A DNA stretch of 64,000 nt from NCBI RefSeq assembly GCF_001050345.1, contig NZ_LFMW01000005.1, forward strand, positions 186,001-250,000, written 5' to 3'. The stretch comes from Pseudomonas fildesensis. Lineage in GTDB: Bacteria > Pseudomonadota > Gammaproteobacteria > Pseudomonadales > Pseudomonadaceae. Under the pieces are notes generated by a model, which searched no databases, was not told where the DNA came from, and saw only the letters and a program-made list of their open reading frames with translations. The translations under genes were made by a program, and so were the position numbers. Below, piece by piece: positions 48,471 through 57,939 of this stretch. How positions within the stretch are numbered: the stretch's first letter is position 1; each line of letters begins with the position of its first letter.

Positions 48471-48717
48471 CTAAAGCCCACAGGTCGCTTTCGATGCTTT
48501 CGAACCTTTCTTTAAGGTGCGTCTGCACATCGAAAATCGCCCTGTTGTAATAGTGCGGCGCTACTTCGGTGGTGAACAACTCAAGAATCTCGGCGACTTC
48601 GAACGAGCCCAGCTTGAGCTCGAAGCGGTCTTCCATGAAGCGCTTGATCTTGTCGGTAGCCTCACTCTCCTGCTGGGGAGTGAGGTTCAAGATCGGCGGC
48701 TTGGCTTTCTTGGCCAT
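48457..48717 (-). CDS. DUF2164 family protein
   Basis: An 86-aa soluble protein with a basic N-terminus (MAKKAKPPILNLTPQQ) and a helical core, QESEATDKIKRFMEDRFELKLGSFEVAEILELF, matching DUF2164. It begins immediately after the hisH stop codon, with no spacer, and precedes hisA, so it is translated with the his genes. No function is assigned to the family, and a link to histidine synthesis rests on position only. Confidence 0.85.
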   Translation of the reverse strand: MAKKAKPPILNLTPQQESEATDKIKRFMEDRFELKLGSFEVAEILELFTTEVAPHYYNRAIFDVQTHLKERFESIESDLWALEKSS

Positions 48718-49356
48718 TTACCAGCGACCATCCCACGCGGCGAAGTTCTGCAGCAATTGCAGGCCATGGGTATGGCTTTTCTCCGGGTGGAACTGCACGG
48801 CAAAGCGCGAACCGTCGGCCAGCGCTGCGGCGAAGTCGACGCCGTAGTGCCCGCCACCCACCACCTGGCGCGGGTTACCGGCGGCGATGTAGTAGCTGTG
48901 CACAAAGTAGAAGCGCGCCATGTCCGGAATTTCGTGCCACAGCGGGTGATCCACGCTGCGGCGCACTTCGTTCCAGCCCATGTGCGGGACTTTCAGATGT
49001 TCGCCGTCTTCATGCAGGTCCTTGCCGAAGAACTTCACCTGGCCGGGAAACAGGCCAATGCAGTCGACGCCGCCGTTCTCTTCACTGCTGTCGAGCAAGG
49101 CTTGCATGCCCACGCAGATGCCGAGGAACGGGCGGTCCCGGCTGACTTCACGCACCAGGCTGTCAAAGCCCAGACGACGAATTTCGGCCATGCAATCGCG
49201 GATCGCGCCAACGCCGGGAAATACCACCCGGTCAGCTTCGCGAATCACGTTGGCGTCGCTGGTGATCAGCACCTTGCCAGCACCTACGTGCTCGAGGGCC
49301 TTGGCCACCGAGTGCAGGTTACCCATGCCGTAATCGATAACCGCGACCGTCTGCAT
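48718..49356 (-). CDS. hisH: imidazole glycerol phosphate synthase, glutaminase subunit
   Basis: A class I glutamine amidotransferase of 212 aa that supplies ammonia to HisF. The triad is visible as the cysteine in FLGICVGMQ and the His/Glu in VQFHPEKSH; the N-terminus [14 protein letters not shown] is standard. Its ATG overlaps the hisB stop by one base. Confidence 0.97.
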   Translation of the reverse strand: MQTVAVIDYGMGNLHSVAKALEHVGAGKVLITSDANVIREADRVVFPGVGAIRDCMAEIRRLGFDSLVREVSRDRPFLGICVGMQALLDSSEENGGVDCIGLFPGQVKFFGKDLHEDGEHLKVPHMGWNEVRRSVDHPLWHEIPDMARFYFVHSYYIAAGNPRQVVGGGHYGVDFAAALADGSRFAVQFHPEKSHTHGLQLLQNFAAWDGRW

Positions 49357-49949
49357 TACAGGACGCCCTTGGTCGAGGGCATTTGCCCGGCCATGCGGTC
49401 GTCCAGCTCCACCGCCATGCGCAGCGCGCGGCCGAAAGCCTTGAACACGGTTTCGATCTGGTGGTGGGTGTTGGTGCCGCGCAGGTTGTCGATGTGCAGG
49501 CTGACGAGTGCGTGGTTGACGAAGCCCTGGAAGAATTCCTGGAACAGGTCGACATCGAAGCCGCCCACGGTGGCGCGGGTGTAGGGCACGTGCATCTGCA
49601 GGCCTGGGCGGCCGGAGAAGTCGATGACCACACGCGACAGCGCTTCATCCAGAGGGACATAGGCGTGGCCGTAGCGACGGATGCCTTTTTTGTCGCCAAT
49701 GGCCTTGGCAAACGCCTGCCCGAGCGTGATGCCGACGTCTTCCACAGTGTGGTGGTCGTCGATATGCAGGTCGCCCTTGCTGACGATATCCAGGTCGATC
49801 AGCCCGTGACGGGCGATCTGGTCCAGCATGTGCTCAAGAAAAGGAACACCGATATCAAATCGGGCCTTTCCGGTGCCATCCAGGTTGATCGAGGCTTTGA
49901 TCTGGGTTTCCAGAGTGTCGCGCTCGACGGACGCCTTACGTTCGGCCAT
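49356..49949 (-). CDS. hisB: imidazoleglycerol-phosphate dehydratase
   Basis: A monofunctional dehydratase of 197 aa; the histidinol-phosphatase domain of enteric HisB is absent, as usual in Pseudomonas. The manganese-binding histidine motifs [35 protein letters not shown] and NTHHQIE are present. GGAG six bases before the ATG at 49949 decides the start over a GTG one codon upstream. It is the first gene of the series hisB-hisH-DUF2164-hisA-hisF. Confidence 0.97.
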   Translation of the reverse strand: MAERKASVERDTLETQIKASINLDGTGKARFDIGVPFLEHMLDQIARHGLIDLDIVSKGDLHIDDHHTVEDVGITLGQAFAKAIGDKKGIRRYGHAYVPLDEALSRVVIDFSGRPGLQMHVPYTRATVGGFDVDLFQEFFQGFVNHALVSLHIDNLRGTNTHHQIETVFKAFGRALRMAVELDDRMAGQMPSTKGVL

Positions 49950-50098
49950 CACCAGCTCCGCAAAATCATTGGGCGAAAAAGGCAGCCATTATAGGGGCGC
50001 GGACGCTAAACAGAAACATCGAAGGGGATAAGACTGACGAGTTGAAGCGAGGAATGTCGGAGATAGACATGTGCATACAAGTGTGGGAGAGGGCTTGT

Positions 50099-50230
50099 GT
50101 GGCGAGCGGGCTTGCCCCGCGTTGGGCTGCGAAGCAGCCCCGAAACCGGATATCGCGCTCTGACTAAAGAGCGCGGCGGCGCTAATGGGGGTCGCTTCGC
50201 GACCCAACGCGGGGCAAGCCCGCTCGCCAC
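50099..50230. repeat. REPIN of the GCGGGCTTGCCCC family
   Basis: GTGGCGAGCGGGCTTGCCCC faces GGGGCAAGCCCGCTCGCCAC, with inner palindromes GGGCTGCGAAGCAGCCC, GCGCTC...GAGCGC and GGGTCGCTTCGCGACCC. A truncated GTGGGAGAGGGCTTG piece abuts its left end (50083-50097). Together with the tandem units that follow it fills the 349-base gap between hisB and the MFS gene; no gene was seen there. Confidence 0.85.
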
Positions 50231-50286
50231 AACAAGCCCGCTCGCCACAACAAGCCAGCTCACAGCAACAAGCCCGCTCCCACAAG
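50215..50286. repeat. four tandem 18-bp units derived from a REP arm
   Basis: CAAGCCCGCTCGCCACAA is repeated four times in a row (50215, 50233, 50251, 50269); units 3 and 4 diverge (CAAGCCAGCTCACAGCAA, CAAGCCCGCTCCCACAAG). The first unit is also the right arm of the adjacent REPIN. Confidence 0.9.
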
Positions 50287-50298
50287 GGTGACGCAATG

Positions 50299-51960
50299 TT
50301 AGTGGAACAGTACCGCCGTCTTCTGCAGGGTCACCCACACCCCCCACGCCAACGGAATACCCACCACCAGCCAGGCTGCAATCGCCAACGGCACGGTGCC
50401 GGACGCTGCTTTCCACTCCAGCGAAGTGGAGGCATCAGCGCCTTTGTCATGGCCCAGCGCCTGTTCGGCAGCAAGTTCCGCGTCGGTCATGAAGTACTTG
50501 TCGGCCACCGGACGAACCAGCAGGTTGCAGATGAAACCCAGCACCAAGAGGCCTGCGAGGATGTACAAGGTGATGTCGTAAGCGGCAGCGCGTTCAACGC
50601 CGATGCTCAACTGGTATTCACGCAGGTAGTTCACCAGCACCGGGCCCAACACGCCCGCCGCAGCCCAGGCGGTCAGCAGGCGACCGTGGATCGCGCCGAC
50701 CATCTGAGTACCGAACAGGTCGGCCAGGTACGCCGGAACGGTCGCAAAACCACCGCCGTACATCGACAGGATGATGCAGAACGCCGCTACAAACAGTGCC
50801 ACGTTGCCCAGGTGTCCCAGGTTCGGGATCAGCGCGTAGAGCGCGAAGCCCATGGCGAAGAATACGAAGTAGGTATTTTTACGGCCCAGGTAGTCGGAGA
50901 ACGAAGCCCAGAAGAACCGGCCACCGATGTTGAACAGGCTCAACAGACCGGTGAAACCCGCAGCGATGGCAGCGATGGACGCCAATTGACCGGCATCCAG
51001 CTGGCCAAACGGTACATCAACACCCAACAGCTTGCCGCCGAACACTTCCTGCAGCAGCGGCGAAGCCATGCCGAGGATGCCGATACCGGCCGACACGTTC
51101 AGGCACAGCACCAGCCACACCAGGCGGAATTGCGGGGTTTTCCACGCCACGTTCACGTGGACGTGACGGTGGGTGATCATCGCGTTGCTGGCTTTTTTCG
51201 CCGGCGCAGTCCAGCCCTCAGGCTTCCAGCCGGTCGGCGGAACGCGGTACGACAGGGCGCCGCCGATCATGAACACGAAGTAAATCGCGGCCATCACCAG
51301 GAAGCTCTGCCACACGCCTACGCTGGTCGGCGAAGCGAAGTGACCCATCAATGCTGCGGCCAGGGGTGCACCTACCATCGCGCCGCCACCGAAGCCCATG
51401 ATCGCCATGCCGGTGGCCATGCCACGCTTGTCCGGGAACCACTTGATCAGAGTCGACACCGGCGAGATGTAGCCCAGGCCCAGGCCGATACCGCCAATGA
51501 CCCCGGAACCGATCCACATCAGCCATATCTGGTGGCTATAGATCCCCAACGCCGAGATCAGCAGACCGCCACACCAGCACAGGGCCGATACAACGCCAGC
51601 CTTGCGTGGCCCGGCATGTTCCAGCCAGCCACCCCAGATCGCTGCCGAGCAGCCCAGGAAGATGAAGAACAGGGTGTAGATCCAGCCCAGCATGGAGATG
51701 GGCCAGTCGCATTGGGACGAGAAGACTTGGGCGATGAAACCCATGTCCGGCGCGCAGGCAACCGGCTTGGTGATACCCAGCGCTTTGGACAGCGGCAGCC
51801 AGAACACGGAGAAACCGTAGGCCATGCCGATGCATAGATGGATGGCCAGGGCGGCCGGTGGAACCAGCCAGCGGTTGAACCCGGGCTTGGCGATAATGCG
51901 TTCTTTGGACAGGAACGCAGGCTGTGCGTCGGTTTGACCGGCCGCAGTGCTAGTGCTCAT
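50299..51960 (-). CDS. OFA-family MFS transporter (oxalate/formate antiporter-like)
   Basis: A 553-aa major facilitator with 12 or more helices and the long inter-helix loop that contains CAPDMGFIAQVFSSQCDWPIS, specific to the larger OFA subgroup. The family includes oxalate/formate exchange and monocarboxylate transporters; the substrate is not readable from the sequence. MFS motif A appears as the loop WLEHAGPRKAG and repeats in DYLGRKNTYF. It stands alone between the REP cluster and asmA. Confidence 0.82.
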   Translation of the reverse strand: MSTSTAAGQTDAQPAFLSKERIIAKPGFNRWLVPPAALAIHLCIGMAYGFSVFWLPLSKALGITKPVACAPDMGFIAQVFSSQCDWPISMLGWIYTLFFIFLGCSAAIWGGWLEHAGPRKAGVVSALCWCGGLLISALGIYSHQIWLMWIGSGVIGGIGLGLGYISPVSTLIKWFPDKRGMATGMAIMGFGGGAMVGAPLAAALMGHFASPTSVGVWQSFLVMAAIYFVFMIGGALSYRVPPTGWKPEGWTAPAKKASNAMITHRHVHVNVAWKTPQFRLVWLVLCLNVSAGIGILGMASPLLQEVFGGKLLGVDVPFGQLDAGQLASIAAIAAGFTGLLSLFNIGGRFFWASFSDYLGRKNTYFVFFAMGFALYALIPNLGHLGNVALFVAAFCIILSMYGGGFATVPAYLADLFGTQMVGAIHGRLLTAWAAAGVLGPVLVNYLREYQLSIGVERAAAYDITLYILAGLLVLGFICNLLVRPVADKYFMTDAELAAEQALGHDKGADASTSLEWKAASGTVPLAIAAWLVVGIPLAWGVWVTLQKTAVLFH

Positions 51961-52217
51961 TGGTGTTTCCCCCAGTTATTAGTATGCGTCCGTCAGGCGC
52001 TCTCTCCCTCGGCCTTGCACGCAGAGCGTGGCCGTTTTTTGTAGAGTGAAGCTCCATTTAGGCGCGACGTTAAGTCGCAGAAGGCGGACGAACCCGCGAA
52101 GATTAGCATCTGTAAGTGACAGAAAAACCAAAATGCCATCACCTTTTGGCAATATTTGTTTTTTTGACGCCAAAATCCTGTTTGGCTTGCGCTGGATACA
52201 ATGTAACGATCCGTGAA

Positions 52218-52244
52218 CTGACGCGAGGCTTCGGGCGTTATACT
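52218..52244 (+). promoter_or_regulatory. candidate sigma70 promoter for asmA-mutY-yggX
   Basis: CTGACG and TATACT lie 15 bases apart, a short but usable spacing, about 40 bases before the asmA ATG. The rest of the 325-base gap from the MFS gene shows nothing recognisable. Confidence 0.4.
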
Positions 52245-52285
52245 CTGCGGCTAATTTTTCAAAATCGACATACAAGGACTCGCCC

Positions 52286-54502
52286 ATGAAAGCGTTCGGC
52301 AAAATCCTGGGTCTGGTACTTCTCGGGCTGTTGCTGATCATTGTGGCTCTGGGCTTTGCCCTGACCCATCTCTTCGATCCCAACGACTATAAAGACGAGA
52401 TTCGCCAGATTGCCCGCGACAAGGCCCACATCGAGCTGACGCTCAATGGCGACATCGGCTGGAGCCTGTTCCCGTGGCTGGGCCTGGAATTGCACGAGGC
52501 CAGTGTTGCGACCCTGACCACCCCGACGCAACCGTTCGCCGACCTGCAGATGCTCGGCCTGTCAGTGCGCGTCCTGCCGCTGCTGCGCCGCGAAGTGCAG
52601 ATGAGCGATGTGCGTGTCGAAGGCCTGAACCTGCGCCTGAACCGCGACAAGCAAGGCCATGGCAACTGGGAAGACATCGGCAAGAACGCGCCGGTGGCGA
52701 CCACGGACACCCCCGCCCCCGTCCCGGCGGAACCGGCAACCGAGCCCAAGGCGGAAAAACCGCCGCAGCCCATCCGCCTGGATATCGACAGCCTGACGAT
52801 CAACAACGCCCGCATCGAATACAACGATGAGCAAACCGGCAAGCAGTTCAGCGCCGAAAGCATTCAACTGAGCGCAGGCGCCATACACGACGGTGCGAGC
52901 ATTCCGCTGAAACTCACCGCCTTCTTCGGCAGCAACCAGCCGGTGATGCGCGTCAAGACCGAGCTGAACGGCAACTTGCGCATTCAGCGCGCCCTCAAGC
53001 GTTACCAGTTCGAAGACATGAAGCTCAGCGGTGAAGCCACCGGCGAGCCGCTGCAAGGCAAGACCGTGACATTCTCCACCCAGGGTCAACTGCTGGTGGA
53101 CCTGGCGGCGAACATTGCCGAGTGGACCAACTTGAAACTCTCGGCCAACCAGTTGCGCGCACTGGGTGAACTGAAGGTCAACGACCTGGACAAGACGCCA
53201 CAGATCAGCGGCGCCCTGTCCATCGCCCAGTTTGACCTGGCCAAGTTCCTCGACAGCATCGGCAGCCCGCTGCCACCGATGGCCGAGGGCAGCCTGAGCA
53301 AAGTCGAGCTGGTCAGCCGCCTCAAAGGCACGCCCACCAGCATGGCGCTGGAAGACCTGAACCTGAAACTCGACGGCAGCACCTTCACCGGTCGCCTCGC
53401 CGTGGACGATTTCGCCAAACAGTCGCTGCGCGTGCAGCTCAAGGGCGACACCTTCAACGCCGACAACTACCTGCCGGCCAAGTCCGAATCCGCCAAGGGT
53501 GCGACCGCCGCACGCCAGGCCGAAGTGCAGAACAGCGAAGCCGGGGCCATGGCCGCCGGTGGCACCACACCGTTGCCGGACGCACCGACCAAAGGCGCCT
53601 GGAGCACCGACAAGCTGCTGCCATTGACCCGCTTGCGCACACTCGACGTAGACGCCGACCTGGCCTTCGGCCAACTGACCCTGAGCAAGCTGCCGATCCA
53701 GAATGCAGCGCTCAAGGCCACCGGCATCGACGGCCAGCTCAAGCTCGACACCCTCAGCGGCGGTCTCTACAACGGCACCTTCCAGGCCAACGGCACACTC
53801 GATGTACGCCAGGATATTCCGGTGCTGGCGCTGCAAACCCGTATCAAGCAGGTGTCAGTCGAACGCATCCTGCAAGCCCAGGGGCAAACACCGCCGGTGA
53901 AGGGCCAGATCACCCTCGACAGCAATCTCAGCGGCCGTGGTAATAGCCAAAAGGCGCTGATCGACAGCCTCAACGGCACCGCCAGCTTTGTGATCAACAA
54001 TGGTGTGCTGCTCAACGCCAACCTTGAACAGCAACTCTGCACCGGCATCGCCCTGCTCAACCGCAAGACCTTGAGCAGCACACCCCAGGGCAAGGACACG
54101 CCATTCCAGGAACTGCGAGGCAACCTGACCTTGCGCAACGGCGTGGCCAATAACCCCGACCTGAAAGTGCGCATCCCAGGCCTAACGGTCAACGGCAACG
54201 GCGACGTCGATCTGCGCGTGCTGGGCATGGATTACCGCGTCGGCATCATCGTAGAGGGCGACAAGCGTGATACGCCGGACCCGGCCTGTGAAGTAGGCGC
54301 CAACTTCCAGAACATCGAAGTCCCACTGCGCTGCCGTGGCCCGCTGGAACTGGGCGCCAAGGCGTGCCGACTGGACAAGGACGGCTTGAGCCAGGTCGCG
54401 ATCAAGGCGGCGGGCAACAAGCTCAGCGAGAAGCTGGAAGAGAAGCTCGACAAAGTTAATCCGCAGTTGAAAGACGCTTTGAAAGGCCTGTTCAAACGAT
54501 GA
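52286..54502 (+). CDS. asmA: AsmA family protein
   Basis: A 738-aa protein anchored by an N-terminal helix (about 5-27, ILGLVLLGLLLIIVALGFALTHLF) with a long periplasmic beta-rich body. The AsmA N-terminal signature LNGDIGWSLFPWLGLELHEASVA and the C-terminal AsmA domain, with LTLRNGVANNPDLKVRIPG and GDVDLRVLGMDYRVGI, are clear. Members of the family (TamB, YhdP, AsmA) are thought to form bridges for phospholipid transfer to the outer membrane. Its stop overlaps the mutY start by four bases. Confidence 0.93.
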   Translation: MKAFGKILGLVLLGLLLIIVALGFALTHLFDPNDYKDEIRQIARDKAHIELTLNGDIGWSLFPWLGLELHEASVATLTTPTQPFADLQMLGLSVRVLPLLRREVQMSDVRVEGLNLRLNRDKQGHGNWEDIGKNAPVATTDTPAPVPAEPATEPKAEKPPQPIRLDIDSLTINNARIEYNDEQTGKQFSAESIQLSAGAIHDGASIPLKLTAFFGSNQPVMRVKTELNGNLRIQRALKRYQFEDMKLSGEATGEPLQGKTVTFSTQGQLLVDLAANIAEWTNLKLSANQLRALGELKVNDLDKTPQISGALSIAQFDLAKFLDSIGSPLPPMAEGSLSKVELVSRLKGTPTSMALEDLNLKLDGSTFTGRLAVDDFAKQSLRVQLKGDTFNADNYLPAKSESAKGATAARQAEVQNSEAGAMAAGGTTPLPDAPTKGAWSTDKLLPLTRLRTLDVDADLAFGQLTLSKLPIQNAALKATGIDGQLKLDTLSGGLYNGTFQANGTLDVRQDIPVLALQTRIKQVSVERILQAQGQTPPVKGQITLDSNLSGRGNSQKALIDSLNGTASFVINNGVLLNANLEQQLCTGIALLNRKTLSSTPQGKDTPFQELRGNLTLRNGVANNPDLKVRIPGLTVNGNGDVDLRVLGMDYRVGIIVEGDKRDTPDPACEVGANFQNIEVPLRCRGPLELGAKACRLDKDGLSQVAIKAAGNKLSEKLEEKLDKVNPQLKDALKGLFKR

Positions 54503-55566
54503 GAAACGAGCAGTTTTCAACGGCGGTGCTCGACTGGTACGACCGCCACGGCCGGCATGACCTGCCCTGGCAACAGGGCATCACGCCTTACCGCGTGTGG
54601 GTATCGGAGATCATGCTGCAACAGACCCAGGTCAGCACCGTGCTCAATTACTTCGACCGTTTCATGGCGTCCTTGCCAACGGTTGAAGCCCTGGCCGCAG
54701 CGCCGGAAGACGAAGTGCTGCACCTGTGGACCGGCCTGGGGTACTACACCCGCGCCCGCAACCTGCAGAAGACCGCAAAGATTGTCGTGGCCGAGTACGG
54801 CGGCGAATTTCCCCGCGATGTCGAAAAACTCACCGAACTGCCCGGCATCGGCCTGTCCACCGCCGGCGCGATTGCGAGCCTGAGCATGGGCCTGCGCGCA
54901 CCGATCCTCGACGGCAACGTCAAGCGCGTGCTGGCACGATTTACGGCGCAGGAGGGCTATCCGGGCGAACCCAAGGTGGCCAAGCAGCTATGGGCCACCG
55001 CAGAACGCTTCACACCCCATGATCGCGTCAACGCCTACACCCAGGCGATGATGGACATGGGCGCCACCCTCTGCACTCGCAGCAAACCCAGCTGCCTGCT
55101 GTGCCCACTGGAAAAAGGCTGCGAAGCCCACATGCTCGGCCTGGAGACCCGCTACCCGATCCCCAAGCCGCGCAAGACCATCCCACAGAAGCGCACGCTG
55201 ATGCCGCTGCTGGCCAACGCCGAGGGCGCAATTCTGCTTTACCGTCGCCCTTCTACGGGCCTGTGGGGCGGTTTGTGGAGTTTGCCGGAGCTGGACGACC
55301 TCGAAGACCTGGAACACCTCGCCCATCAGCACGCACTCGAACTGGGCGAGCAACAGGCATTGCCGGGGCTGATCCATACCTTCAGCCACTTCCAGCTAGC
55401 CATCGAACCCTGGCTGGTCCAGGTCGAGGAATCCGCCCATCACGTGGCCGAGGCCGACTGGCTCTGGTATAACCTCGCCACCCCGCCGCGCCTGGGCCTT
55501 GCCGCCCCGGTCAAAAAACTGCTGAAGCGCGCGGCTGAAGTATTGAACGCAGGAGTTTCGTCATGA
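54499..55566 (+). CDS. mutY: A/G-specific adenine glycosylase MutY
   Basis: Removes adenine mispaired with 8-oxoguanine. The 355-aa protein shows the helix-hairpin-helix [13 protein letters not shown], the catalytic aspartate in [13 protein letters not shown], the iron-sulfur cluster pattern C-x6-C-x2-C-x5-C ([17 protein letters not shown]) and a C-terminal NUDIX-like domain that recognises oxoG. Translational coupling to asmA upstream and yggX downstream (each by a four-base overlap) makes it the middle of a three-gene operon. Confidence 0.97.
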   Translation: MRNEQFSTAVLDWYDRHGRHDLPWQQGITPYRVWVSEIMLQQTQVSTVLNYFDRFMASLPTVEALAAAPEDEVLHLWTGLGYYTRARNLQKTAKIVVAEYGGEFPRDVEKLTELPGIGLSTAGAIASLSMGLRAPILDGNVKRVLARFTAQEGYPGEPKVAKQLWATAERFTPHDRVNAYTQAMMDMGATLCTRSKPSCLLCPLEKGCEAHMLGLETRYPIPKPRKTIPQKRTLMPLLANAEGAILLYRRPSTGLWGGLWSLPELDDLEDLEHLAHQHALELGEQQALPGLIHTFSHFQLAIEPWLVQVEESAHHVAEADWLWYNLATPPRLGLAAPVKKLLKRAAEVLNAGVSS

Positions 55567-55835
55567 CCCGCACCATCGTCTGCCGCAAGTACCACGAAGA
55601 ATTGCCTGCCCTGGAGCGCGCCCCTTTCCCGGGTGCCAAGGGCCAGGACATTTTCGATCACGTCTCCGCCAAAGCCTGGGCCGACTGGCAGAAACACCAG
55701 ACCCTGCTGATCAACGAAAAACGCCTGAACATGATGAACGCCGAAGACCGCAAATACCTGCAGGGCGAGATGGACAAGTTCTTTTCCGGCGAGGAATACG
55801 CCAAGGCCGACGGCTACGTGCCACCTGCTGAATAA
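55563..55835 (+). CDS. yggX: Fe(2+)-trafficking / oxidative-damage protection protein YggX
   Basis: A 90-aa protein with the YggX signature [24 protein letters not shown] and [27 protein letters not shown]. It is linked to protection of iron-sulfur enzymes from oxidation. Placement after mutY, as in E. coli, fits MutY's need for its Fe-S cluster. Confidence 0.97.
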   Translation: MTRTIVCRKYHEELPALERAPFPGAKGQDIFDHVSAKAWADWQKHQTLLINEKRLNMMNAEDRKYLQGEMDKFFSGEEYAKADGYVPPAE

Positions 55836-55899
55836 TTGATCAAATTTCGGGGTTGGCCCGTAAGCGACGGTAATAATTAAATATTTTTTGAAAACTTGC

Positions 55900-55928
55900 T
55901 TGACGACCCCCTGAAAAACCAGTTTAAT
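55900..55928 (+). promoter_or_regulatory. sigma70 promoter of tRNA-Phe
   Basis: TTGACG and TTTAAT are separated by exactly 17 bases, with an A/T-rich upstream stretch (55874-55890) and the start of the tRNA about ten bases beyond. Confidence 0.75.
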
Positions 55929-55938
55929 GCGCCCCGTT

Positions 55939-56014
55939 GCCCAGATAGCTCAGTCGGTAGAGCAGGGGATTGAAAATCCCCGTGTCGGCGGTTCGATTCC
56001 GTCTCTGGGCACCA
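55939..56014 (+). tRNA. tRNA-Phe (anticodon GAA)
   Basis: The acceptor stem GCCCAGA pairs with TCTGGGC, the D arm is GCTCAGTCGGTAGAGC, the anticodon stem GGGGATTGAAAATCCCC displays GAA, and the T arm contains GGTTCGATTCC. The CCA end is encoded at 56012-56014. All parts are standard. Confidence 0.98.
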
Positions 56015-56059
56015 CTAATTAGTTTCAGGTGGTGCAAACGTCATCTGAAACACACAAGA

Positions 56060-56084
56060 AACCCGCCTAGTGCGGGTTTTTTGT
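56060..56084 (+). terminator. intrinsic terminator after tRNA-Phe
   Basis: AACCCGC-CTAGT-GCGGGTT followed by TTTTT ends the tRNA transcript; a second stem (TTTCAGGTG...ATCTGAAA, 56023-56050) precedes it. Confidence 0.88.
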
Positions 56085-56244
56085 TGTCTGTGATTTGACT
56101 TATCCGAGTTGTGATTTCGAGATGATGAATCTGCTGGCCGCTCCCTCATGCCTTATTCCATAAGGGCTCGGCGGCTGGCCTTTCGAGATAATGTTTCGAC
56201 CTGCTAGAAAAAAGCGATCGCCATCGCAGCGGCCTCCACACAAA

Positions 56245-57852
56245 TCACTTGAGCAAAAACACCAACATCGGATTGTCATTCAACCGCCCGTTGAACATCG
56301 GTGCCAGATGCTCCACCGACGTCCCCTCCAACAACGCAGTCTCCTTACGCGCCACAATCACCCATGACGGCCTTGGCAGTGCATTCAACTGCTGAAGCTC
56401 ATTGCGCCCGACAAACAGCGGCTGCTCGTCGTGATCCAGGTTCATCATGTAACGCACCGCCCAGGTGTCCCGGCCGAGGTCGACAAACACCAACGGTCCA
56501 GGCTGCGCAGCGCGAAGCGCTTCCACCTGGCCGACAAACTGCCGGGTGTCGAACTGCAGGTCCTTGGCCGGCTCCACCACCGTCACCAGCAACACCCACT
56601 GCGCCGCCAGGGCGATCGCGCTGAGCCACACCAACCGCCCTGCCCGACGCCAGGCGATCAACGCTGCCAACTGCAGGACCACCAGCCCGCCAATCAGCAG
56701 CGGCAACGAAACGTCAGGCCAGTAACCGTGCTTCTGCCACCCCTGCCGACAGACAAAGACTACAACCACACATAGCATCGGCAGCGCCGCGACAAGCCCT
56801 TCGTAACAGCGGCGCACGCCCACCAACCCGCGTTGCGCATGCAGCAGCCCGTAGGCGGCGACAGCCGCAAACAGCGGCACCATGGGCAGGATGTAATAAG
56901 CGCGCTTGAAGTGCGGCACCGACAGCCCAAGCAAAACCATCAAGCCGCAGGCTCCGAGCCGCGCCACAAATTGGATGTCGTCATTGAGCTGTCGCTCCGA
57001 CCAGCGATGCCGCAACGCAACCAGCGTCACCAACGCCAACGGCACCACGGGGAAGTAACGGTACAAACTCAGCTGGAAGTAGAAATAGAACGGCTCGCCA
57101 ATCTCATCGAGGCGCCCGCCGACCTGCATCTTGAACACTTCACCGGCAAACGCATCGCCACCGCTGATCCGCGCCAGCGTCATCAACAGCCACCAGCACG
57201 CCGCCAACAGCAGCAAGCCGGCAACACCGTGGATCAGCACCTGCCTGACGCGCTCTCCTGGGCGGCCCAGCGCCCAATACACGCACACCACGCCACAAAC
57301 CTCGATCAACCCCAGCGGCCCGCGAATCGCAAAACCCAGGATAAACAACGGGAACACCGCAAACTGCCGCAGCCGCGAGCCGAGGCGCTCACCACTGTGC
57401 AGCAGGTAGAAACTGCCTACGCATAGCAGCGACACCATCTGATCCAGGCACACCGAGCGCGACTTTTCGAGCAGTTGGGTGGTGAGCAAGGTCAGCAGCA
57501 CCGTGAGCAGCGCCCACTGGCGGCTGGACGTGACCAGCAAGCGATAGATCACGGCGACCACCCCGGCAGACGCAAGCGCCGTGGGCAGGATGTTCGCCAG
57601 GTGGTTGGGGGCGCCGAACAACCGGGCTGCTAGAAAACTGAGGAATGTCGCGGTACCGGGATAGTCCGCGTAAGGCTGGCCGTAGGTGGTAGGGAAAAGA
57701 CTCGCGCCATGACGGAACATCTCCTGTAGGAACAGCGCCCAGCGCCCGTCAAACCCCTGGGGCTGCTGATCCCAGATGCCCCAGGTAAACAGCAACAAGG
57801 CGATCAGAAAAATACCCAGGGATTCCAGGCGAAAACGGTTGCGGTGATCCAT
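56245..57852 (-). CDS. glycosyltransferase family 39-like (PMT/ArnT-type) membrane protein
   Basis: A 535-aa inner-membrane protein with about 12 helices and a periplasmic C-terminal part. The short first loop with DGRWALFLQEM, followed by YADYPGTATFLSF and EKSRSVCLDQM, has the features of polyprenyl-phosphate-sugar transferases. The GT39 catalytic acidic residue is probably the D of the DGRWALF loop. The acceptor could be lipid A, a protein or another envelope glycan. No neighbouring arn or O-antigen genes are present, so this is a solitary enzyme. The 160 bases after the tRNA terminator show nothing else. Confidence 0.78.
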   Translation of the reverse strand: MDHRNRFRLESLGIFLIALLLFTWGIWDQQPQGFDGRWALFLQEMFRHGASLFPTTYGQPYADYPGTATFLSFLAARLFGAPNHLANILPTALASAGVVAVIYRLLVTSSRQWALLTVLLTLLTTQLLEKSRSVCLDQMVSLLCVGSFYLLHSGERLGSRLRQFAVFPLFILGFAIRGPLGLIEVCGVVCVYWALGRPGERVRQVLIHGVAGLLLLAACWWLLMTLARISGGDAFAGEVFKMQVGGRLDEIGEPFYFYFQLSLYRYFPVVPLALVTLVALRHRWSERQLNDDIQFVARLGACGLMVLLGLSVPHFKRAYYILPMVPLFAAVAAYGLLHAQRGLVGVRRCYEGLVAALPMLCVVVVFVCRQGWQKHGYWPDVSLPLLIGGLVVLQLAALIAWRRAGRLVWLSAIALAAQWVLLVTVVEPAKDLQFDTRQFVGQVEALRAAQPGPLVFVDLGRDTWAVRYMMNLDHDEQPLFVGRNELQQLNALPRPSWVIVARKETALLEGTSVEHLAPMFNGRLNDNPMLVFLLK

Positions 57853-57939
57853 CGGTAGACCTGTCAGGTGGGGAGCGCTGACTTATGGTGCCGAACGCGC
57901 CCCTGAATAACGCCTGAACAAACCTGAACATTCACGCTT

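Noticed and set aside
55939..56244. tRNA-Phe as an integration site of a mobile island
   Set aside because: No integrase and no repeat of the tRNA 3' end was seen downstream in the window.
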